A stretch of 18,769 bases of DNA from Pseudomonadota bacterium (GTDB lineage Bacteria; Pseudomonadota; Gammaproteobacteria; Burkholderiales; Gallionellaceae), in assembly GCA_021783855.1 (NCBI GenBank), contig JAJXTL010000049.1, positions 1 to 18,769 of the forward strand, given 5' to 3'. Every line of letters starts with the position of its first letter. The stretch's first letter is position 1. Of the stretch, positions 14,132 to 18,769 are shown one piece after another. Below the pieces are notes generated by a model. That model worked only from the letters and a program-made list of their open reading frames with translations. It was not told the origin of the DNA and did not search any database. The position numbers and the translations under genes were made by a program.

Positions 14132-15337
14132 TTAAACCGCCTGTCCGGCCGCGAAACCTGATGCCCAGGCCCACTGGAAGTTGTAACCGCCCAGCCAGCC
14201 GGTCACATCGACCACCTCACCGATAAAATACAGACCCGGCACCTCGTTGCATTCCATGGTCTTGGACGACAGCGCCTGGGTATCGATCCCGCCGCAGGTC
14301 ACTTCAGCCTTGGCATAGCCCATGGTTCCCGATGGGATAACCTGCCAGTCGTGCAACTGCGCTGCTATTACTTTACGTTGTTTGTCATTATATTGATTCA
14401 ATGGCTTGTTTTCAAAAGCCTTATTCTGATCGCACCACACATCCGAGAAGCTCTTGGGGAACCATTGAACAAGATAATTGGAAAGCAGTTTCTTGCTGGT
14501 TTTGTTCTCATCCAGCAATACCGTCATGTCGCAATCGGGCAACAGGTTGATGTGCAGCGCGCTGCCCGGCTGCCAGTAGGAAGAGGCCTGCAAAATGACC
14601 GGGCCGCTCAAACCGCGATGCGTGACCAGCAGGTCTTCGCGGAAAGACTGTTTTCCCGTCGTGACGATGGCCGGGAAGGACACGCCGGTCAGATCCGCAT
14701 AAGGCTTCCATTCATCCGGGGCGAAGGTCAGCGGCACGAGACCCGGTTTCAGCTTGGTAATCGGCACGCCGAACTGTTCGGCAACGTGATAACCGTAAGG
14801 CGTCGCACCCGTCTTGGGGATGGACAGGCCGCCGGTGGCGATGACAAGGGATGCGGCATTGAATTCCCCGCGCGAGGTGCCAACATAAAATTTGGCCTTC
14901 TTGCCTATCCCTGCGTCTTCCTCGTAGGGTGTGTGTTTGACTTCTTCGACTTCGCAGTTCATGAATCGCTTGACGCCCGCTGCATCGCATTCAGTGCGCA
15001 GCATGGCGATAATCACTTCGGATTCGTCGTCGCAGAATAGCTGCCCCAGCGTTTTTTCATGAAAACCGATGTTATGCTTCTGCAACAGTTCGATAAAATC
15101 GTTCGGCGTGTAGCGCGCCAGCGCAGAACGGCAGAAATGCGGATTTTCCGAAATGAAATTCTCAGGCTTGGTATTGATATTGGTGAAGTTGCAGTGTCCG
15201 CCGCCCGAGATGCGGATTTTTTCCGCAAGCTTTTTGGCGTGATCCAGCAACACCACGGAGCGTCCGCGCAGACCTGCCTGTAATGCACACATCAGGCCTG
15301 CCGCGCCTGAACCGATAATGATGACATCTGATTTCAT
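14132..15337 (-). CDS. HI0933/BaiN-type NAD(P)/FAD-dependent oxidoreductase
   Basis: A flavoprotein of 401 residues (YhiN/HI0933 family). The N-terminal Rossmann motif is DVIIIGSGAAGLMCALQAG, with GSGAAG at 9-14. The family motif RISGGGHCNFTN is at 42-53 and ATGGLSIPKTGATPYG marks the middle domain. The C-terminus has TCGGI, PGLYFIGEVVDVTGWLGGYN and FQWAWASGFAAGQ, the second FAD-binding signature. Family members include BaiN of gut clostridia, but the role of the proteobacterial ones is not established. ATG 15337 is chosen because GGA lies 6 nt before it and it puts the Rossmann strand at the N-terminus; a TTG 11 codons upstream is less likely. Overlapping TATAAT boxes at 15435-15445 on the minus strand may be the promoter. 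Confidence 0.9.
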   Translation of the reverse strand: MKSDVIIIGSGAAGLMCALQAGLRGRSVVLLDHAKKLAEKIRISGGGHCNFTNINTKPENFISENPHFCRSALARYTPNDFIELLQKHNIGFHEKTLGQLFCDDESEVIIAMLRTECDAAGVKRFMNCEVEEVKHTPYEEDAGIGKKAKFYVGTSRGEFNAASLVIATGGLSIPKTGATPYGYHVAEQFGVPITKLKPGLVPLTFAPDEWKPYADLTGVSFPAIVTTGKQSFREDLLVTHRGLSGPVILQASSYWQPGSALHINLLPDCDMTVLLDENKTSKKLLSNYLVQWFPKSFSDVWCDQNKAFENKPLNQYNDKQRKVIAAQLHDWQVIPSGTMGYAKAEVTCGGIDTQALSSKTMECNEVPGLYFIGEVVDVTGWLGGYNFQWAWASGFAAGQAV

Positions 15338-15434
15338 GTTTGTTCCGTTAGCCTTGCAGGCATTATTCAATAGTTGAGAAAGTGCGGAACCCTCCCGATT
15401 GGTTAAAAAATCAAGAAAATAACGTACTTCTTTG

Positions 15435-15445
15435 ATTATATTATA
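15435..15445 (-). promoter_or_regulatory. possible promoter (-10 boxes) of the flavoprotein gene
   Basis: Two overlapping TATAAT hexamers on the minus strand in an AT-rich gap, about 100 bp before the ATG of the HI0933-type gene. No good -35 element is seen, and AT-rich DNA produces such boxes by chance. Confidence 0.3.
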
Positions 15446-15453
15446 TTTTTGTA

Positions 15454-16296
15454 TTATCGGGTATTTTTGCTGACAAAAGCGGACACCGCGTTGCGATATT
15501 CGACCCAGCCTACCGTTTCGCTGTTGTTGTGTTCCCCGCCCTCAATCAGCAGCAGATTTTTCGGTTCCGGCGCCGCAGCATAGAGTTGTTTCGCCATTTC
15601 AACGGGTATCTTCGGGTCCCACGTACCGTGTATAAACAGTACCGGCAGTTTTAACTGCGGCACTTTTTTCAGCGACTCGAAGCGCTGATTCAGCAGCAAT
15701 CCAATCGGCAAATAACCATGATTGATCTCACCCATCGCTTGCATCGAGGTAAACGTGCTCTCGGTAATCAACCCGGCCGCCTCTGGATGATGTACGGCAA
15801 GATTGATTGCGATCGCGCCGCCCAGCGAATGCCCGTAGATAAAGGTTTTCCCGGGTTGACCGCCCCGCCATTTGATCCAGTATTGCCAGACGGCTTCCGC
15901 ATCTTCATAGACTTTTGCCTCGCTGGGCTTGCCGCCATCGCTTTTACCGTAACCGCGGTAGTCCGCCAGCAGCACGTTATAACCCATCTGATGCATGTGC
16001 TGCGTATGTTCCAAATTATTACCGATGTTGCGATAGTTGCCGTGAAAATACACGATAGTCGGCGCGTCCGGTTTATCGGACGGAACCCACCAGGCATCCA
16101 GGTATCCTGCGCCTTGCCCGACCGGGATATGCAACTCTTCATATTTCATTCCCAGTCGGTCCGGCGTGGTTTGCCAGATTGCGGTCGGCTCGAATACCTG
16201 CGACTTCTGGGTCGCCCACATATAACCGCAGGCTGAGGCATATAACAGCGCCGCCACGCCCAAACCTGCCGCCCACCAACGTTTCCATTTACTCAC
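15454..16296 (-). CDS. membrane-anchored alpha/beta hydrolase (BEM46-like)
   Basis: Serine hydrolase of 280 residues. An N-terminal basic stretch and one hydrophobic helix (WWAAGLGVAALLYASACGYM, 7-26) suggest an inner-membrane anchor or uncleaved signal, with the catalytic part outside. Fold marks are YFHGN (83-87, oxyanion hole), ADYRGYGKSDGG (111-122), the nucleophile elbow GHSLGG (S157), D227 in HGTWDPKIP and H256 in GGEHNN. GTG 16296 is chosen over the upstream frame: GGAGGAGG lies directly before it and its GTG shares GTGA with the dnaQ stop. The tight coupling to dnaQ suggests co-expression rather than a shared function. The substrate is unknown. Confidence 0.9.
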   Translation of the reverse strand: MSKWKRWWAAGLGVAALLYASACGYMWATQKSQVFEPTAIWQTTPDRLGMKYEELHIPVGQGAGYLDAWWVPSDKPDAPTIVYFHGNYRNIGNNLEHTQHMHQMGYNVLLADYRGYGKSDGGKPSEAKVYEDAEAVWQYWIKWRGGQPGKTFIYGHSLGGAIAINLAVHHPEAAGLITESTFTSMQAMGEINHGYLPIGLLLNQRFESLKKVPQLKLPVLFIHGTWDPKIPVEMAKQLYAAAPEPKNLLLIEGGEHNNSETVGWVEYRNAVSAFVSKNTR

Positions 16297-16988
16297 GCAG
16301 CCTCCTCCAGTTGCTTCCACAGACACGCGCCACGACTTGCCTTGTCGATATCGATCAGTTGCTGCGCATGTGCGGCCAATTCATCCGCATGCGCCGGCAA
16401 TACGCGAAGCACAGGGCGGGACGTGCTCAACACGGCGGGCTGACGGATGACCGGAGTATCTTCATCCCCCAGCAGGCTTTCCAGTCCGCGCGTCATGGCA
16501 AAATACACTTCTGCCAGCAGCTCGGTATCCAGCAATGCGCCGTGCAACGTGCGGTGCGTGTTGTCTATCTCGTACCGGCTGCACAAGGCGTCCAGACCGT
16601 TCTTCTTGCCAGGGTGCATTTCCCGCGCCATCTTGAGCGTATCCACCACCGGATTCTCTAACGGCGGCAGATTCAGCAGCCGCAACTCGTTGTTGATGAA
16701 GCTCATATCGAAAGGCGCGTTATGCGCCATCAGTTCCGCCCCTTCGACGAATTCCAGAAAGCTGGCCGCGATGTCGGCAAACTTGGCGCGTCCCTTCAGC
16801 ATATCCCAGGTAAAACCGTGCACGCGGGCCGCCTCCTCATCTACTTCGCGTTCAGGATCAAGATAATGATGAAAATGCCGTCTGGAGACTTTGCGCCCCT
16901 CCAGAACAATCGCAGCTATCTCTATGATTCTGTGGCCTTTTCTAGGATCAAGCCCGGTAGTCTCGGTGTCCAGTACGATTTTACGCAT
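16293..16988 (-). CDS. dnaQ: DNA polymerase III epsilon subunit (3'-5' proofreading exonuclease)
   Basis: Proofreading exonuclease of the replicative polymerase core; DEDDh family. The product has 231 residues. The ExoI motif is [11 protein letters not shown] (5-15), ExoII is [14 protein letters not shown] (89-102), and ExoIII is [14 protein letters not shown]. These give the four acidic residues and the general-base histidine of active epsilon. The C-terminal tail (about residues 175-231) is the expected flexible, alpha-subunit-binding part. Its ATG overlaps the end of rnhA by 8 nt, and its last codons (LEEAA, GGAGGAGGCTGCG) contain the ribosome binding site of the following hydrolase gene. 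The rnhA-dnaQ pair is conserved in many proteobacteria, although in E. coli the two are divergent. Confidence 0.96.
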   Translation of the reverse strand: MRKIVLDTETTGLDPRKGHRIIEIAAIVLEGRKVSRRHFHHYLDPEREVDEEAARVHGFTWDMLKGRAKFADIAASFLEFVEGAELMAHNAPFDMSFINNELRLLNLPPLENPVVDTLKMAREMHPGKKNGLDALCSRYEIDNTHRTLHGALLDTELLAEVYFAMTRGLESLLGDEDTPVIRQPAVLSTSRPVLRVLPAHADELAAHAQQLIDIDKASRGACLWKQLEEAA

Positions 16989-17436
16989 CGGATGTTCCTT
17001 GCATCAGCGCCACGCCCTTATTCGCCAACACATCGGCATGCTCGTTTCCGGCATGTCCTGCATGTCCCTTGACCCATATCCATTCTATTTTATGCTGCAC
17101 CGCCAGCGCATCCAGCCTGCGCCACAAATCCTCGTTCTTCACCGGTTTGCGGCTGGCGGTTTTCCAGCCTGCCCGCTTCCATCCGGGTAACCAGGTGGTG
17201 ATGCCCTGATGTACATATTTTGAATCGGTGTGCAGCCTCACCTGACAATGGCGGGTCAACGCTTCCAGTGCGGCAATTGCGCCCATCAGCTCCATTCGGT
17301 TGTTGGTGGTGTGTGCTTCGCCGCCGAACAGCTCGCGCTGCTTACCTTTTGTGCGCAACAACGCGCCCCAGCCGCCCACGCCGGGATTGCCCTTGCACGC
17401 CCCGTCGGTAAATATATCTACAATTTCTTCGCTCAT
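16981..17436 (-). CDS. rnhA: ribonuclease HI
   Basis: Cleaves the RNA strand of RNA-DNA hybrids. The product has 151 residues, the E. coli RnhA length range. The active site is complete: D11 in [13 protein letters not shown]49 in [10 protein letters not shown]71 in LHTDSKYV, H125 in [14 protein letters not shown] and D135 in the same segment. The basic protrusion [20 protein letters not shown] (82-101) is present, as in the bacterial type. It lies 13 nt after the methyltransferase gene and overlaps dnaQ by 8 nt, so it is read from the same transcript. Confidence 0.97.
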   Translation of the reverse strand: MSEEIVDIFTDGACKGNPGVGGWGALLRTKGKQRELFGGEAHTTNNRMELMGAIAALEALTRHCQVRLHTDSKYVHQGITTWLPGWKRAGWKTASRKPVKNEDLWRRLDALAVQHKIEWIWVKGHAGHAGNEHADVLANKGVALMQGTSDA

Positions 17437-17449
17437 CTTTAAAACCTGT

Positions 17450-18226
17450 CTATCGTTTACTGTTTTCTTCCGGCTTGCTTGCGACCTTGCGCTGCGAGTT
17501 ATTCAACTTGGGTGCGACCGGCAGTAATTTATTCACCAGATTTTTGTTCCAGCTGGGTTTTATCAGCCGCATCCCCGGCACGCGCTTGATCGCATGCACA
17601 AAATAGATCCCGCCGCTTACCGCCCACCAGCGATCGCCTGCCGCCTCCATGAAATCGTAACGATCCAGCCATTTTCTTTGATGAAGCGGCGGAGCATAGG
17701 CGGCAAAACGCCCTGCAGCCACCTCGAAACCCAGCAAGGCAAGCCAATCCTTGAGGCGCGACAAGGCAATAAAATGACCGCACCAGGGATAGCCATTTCG
17801 TCTGCCCAGCGCACGGTGCAAACCCCATAAGCTATGCGGATTGAAACCGCTGATAATCAGGCTGCCCTCCGGCATCAGCACCCGTTCAACTTCACGCAAA
17901 ATCGCATGCGGCTGTTCGGTGAACTCCAGAATATGCGGCAGCAGCACCAGATCCAGGCTCGCGCCGGCTATCGGCAATTCGTCGCCACACAGTCGCACCG
18001 CCGCGTCCGGCTGATCTGAACCGGTAAAACGCAGAGGAATTCGGCTGTTGCGCAAAAAATCATATTCCGGCAAGCCCAACTGCAGGGCGTTGTAGCCGAA
18101 AATATCGTTCACCGTACGATCGAACCAGAGTTGCTCGCGCGACAAGACATAACCACCCTGCTCGGTCGCAAACCACTCGCTCAAACTTTGCGCCGTTGAT
18201 TTACAATCCGGCATCGCACAACTCAC
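17450..18226 (-). CDS. YafS-like SAM-dependent methyltransferase domain protein
   Basis: 258 residues, in the position held by yafS between gloB and rnhA in E. coli. Visible methyltransferase features are the segment [20 protein letters not shown] (81-100), corresponding to motifs II-III of Methyltransf_11 proteins, then [20 protein letters not shown] (107-126) and [10 protein letters not shown]. The canonical motif I (a glycine-rich DxGxGxG) is not visible; [10 protein letters not shown] (49-58) stands in its place, as I recall for YafS relatives. SAM binding is therefore uncertain. The substrate is unknown. GTG 18226 and ATG 18214 (M5) are both possible starts. The tail from about 225 is basic and probably disordered. 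First gene of the unit leading to rnhA and dnaQ. Confidence 0.85.
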   Translation of the reverse strand: MSCAMPDCKSTAQSLSEWFATEQGGYVLSREQLWFDRTVNDIFGYNALQLGLPEYDFLRNSRIPLRFTGSDQPDAAVRLCGDELPIAGASLDLVLLPHILEFTEQPHAILREVERVLMPEGSLIISGFNPHSLWGLHRALGRRNGYPWCGHFIALSRLKDWLALLGFEVAAGRFAAYAPPLHQRKWLDRYDFMEAAGDRWWAVSGGIYFVHAIKRVPGMRLIKPSWNKNLVNKLLPVAPKLNNSQRKVASKPEENSKR

Positions 18227-18237
18227 ATTCAGAATTC

Positions 18238-18769
18238 ATGTTCAACATTACCGCGATTCCCGCCTTTGAAGACAATTACATCTGGGCCATTCATAACAGC
18301 CACCAGGCTTTCGTGGTCGATCCGGGGGACGCCGCGCCAGTGCTGGCTTTTCTGGACGCCCATCATCTTACCCTGACCGGCATTTTATGCACCCATCGCC
18401 ATCATGATCATATCGGCGGGATTGCCCAATTGCGCGCAGTATACAACGTACCTGTGTATGGACGGCGACATGAAAATAATCCGCACATCAGCCACGATCT
18501 GAAGGAAGGCGAGCAACTCAGGCTGGATGCGTTCGACTTAACCTTTAACATCATGGATATACCCGGACATCTGGACGATCATATCGCCTTCTATGCCGAT
18601 TCGACTACTCCGCAAATCCTGTTTTGCGGTGATGTGCTGTTTGGCGCGGGTTGCGGCCGCAGTTTTGAGGGAAGCGTGGCGCAACTGCACCATTCGTTGC
18701 AACGTCTGGCTGACTTGCCCCGAACCACGCTTGCCTATTGCGCCCATGAATATACCGCGCCGAACCTGC
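18238..18769 (+). CDS. gloB: hydroxyacylglutathione hydrolase (glyoxalase II), 5' part
   Basis: Hydrolyses S-D-lactoylglutathione to D-lactate and glutathione, completing methylglyoxal detoxification. The frame opens at ATG 18238 (MFNITAIPAFEDNYIWAI, the family N-terminus) and runs to the window end without a stop; 177 of about 250 residues are visible. The metallo-beta-lactamase motif CTHRHHDHIGG gives H53, H55, D57 and H58. Further ligands are H111 in PGHLDDHI, D132 in FCGDVLFGAGCGR and H170 in AHEYT. The usual GHTxGH is GHLDDH here, but both histidines are kept. It diverges from the methyltransferase gene with only 11-23 bp between start codons, as the gloB and yafS pair does in E. coli. 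Confidence 0.95.
   Translation, partial: MFNITAIPAFEDNYIWAIHNSHQAFVVDPGDAAPVLAFLDAHHLTLTGILCTHRHHDHIGGIAQLRAVYNVPVYGRRHENNPHISHDLKEGEQLRLDAFDLTFNIMDIPGHLDDHIAFYADSTTPQILFCGDVLFGAGCGRSFEGSVAQLHHSLQRLADLPRTTLAYCAHEYTAPNL

Noticed and set aside
13659..14174. 171-codon minus-strand frame
   Set aside because: It covers the small membrane protein in another frame and runs into the oxygenase gene; Arg/Ser-rich shadow.
1..18769. CRISPR array, rRNA, prophage or intact insertion sequence
   Set aside because: No regularly spaced repeats, no rRNA signatures, and no transposase, integrase or phage gene on either strand.

Overview
The window reads as chromosomal DNA of a betaproteobacterium. The sdhB-sdhE-gltA-sucA-sucB order, the proteobacterial methyltransferase-rnhA-dnaQ block beside gloB, and the TTG-started phosphohexomutase fit Nitrosomonadales (Gallionellaceae-like) best. 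That placement is inference from gene order and protein style, because no database search was possible. Most of the sequence is moderately GC-rich and densely coding. The exceptions are a visibly AT-rich stretch at about 3.2-4.2 kb and a GC-rich, hairpin-filled stretch at about 4.86-5.2 kb.

Layout: (1) 1-1974, end of an EmrA-type adaptor and a complete EmrB-type 14-helix drug exporter. (2) 2038-2122, tRNA-Leu(UAG) on the minus strand with its own promoter and a likely terminator. (3) 2179-3174, an AcuI/YhdH-type reductase. (4) 3175-4185, an AT-rich, gene-poor stretch with one or two small ORFs and a DnaA-box-like inverted pair. (5) 4186-4644, a TerB-like protein. (6) 4645-5210, no convincing gene, but a chain of hairpins that looks like a dispersed repeat. 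(7) 11611 down to 5211, a minus-strand TCA operon: sdhB, sdhE, gltA, sucA, sucB. (8) 11811-13791, a phosphohexomutase and a putative 2OG-Fe(II) oxygenase on the plus strand. (9) 15337 down to 13826, a BaiN/HI0933-type flavoprotein and a small membrane protein. (10) 18226 down to 15454, methyltransferase, rnhA, dnaQ and an alpha/beta hydrolase, tightly packed. (11) 18238 to the end, gloB, running off the window.

Working together: the TCA operon supplies citrate synthase, the E1 and E2 subunits of 2-oxoglutarate dehydrogenase, the iron-sulfur subunit of succinate dehydrogenase and its flavinylation factor. The operon begins at sdhB: sdhC, sdhD and sdhA are not beside it, and no E3 (lpd) follows sucB, so those partners must be encoded elsewhere or be missing.

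The most unusual signal is at the sdhB-sdhE junction. Two arrays of three 7-bp repeats face each other across the sdhE start, inside 9-bp inverted repeats. The downstream array is translated as an N-terminal extension of SdhE, and the predicted mRNA hairpin would reach into the sdhE ribosome binding site. Other points worth a second look are the facing DnaA-like boxes in the AT-rich stretch, the hairpin-rich repeat at 4.86-5.2 kb, and a 13-bp palindrome overlapping the sdhB -10 box.
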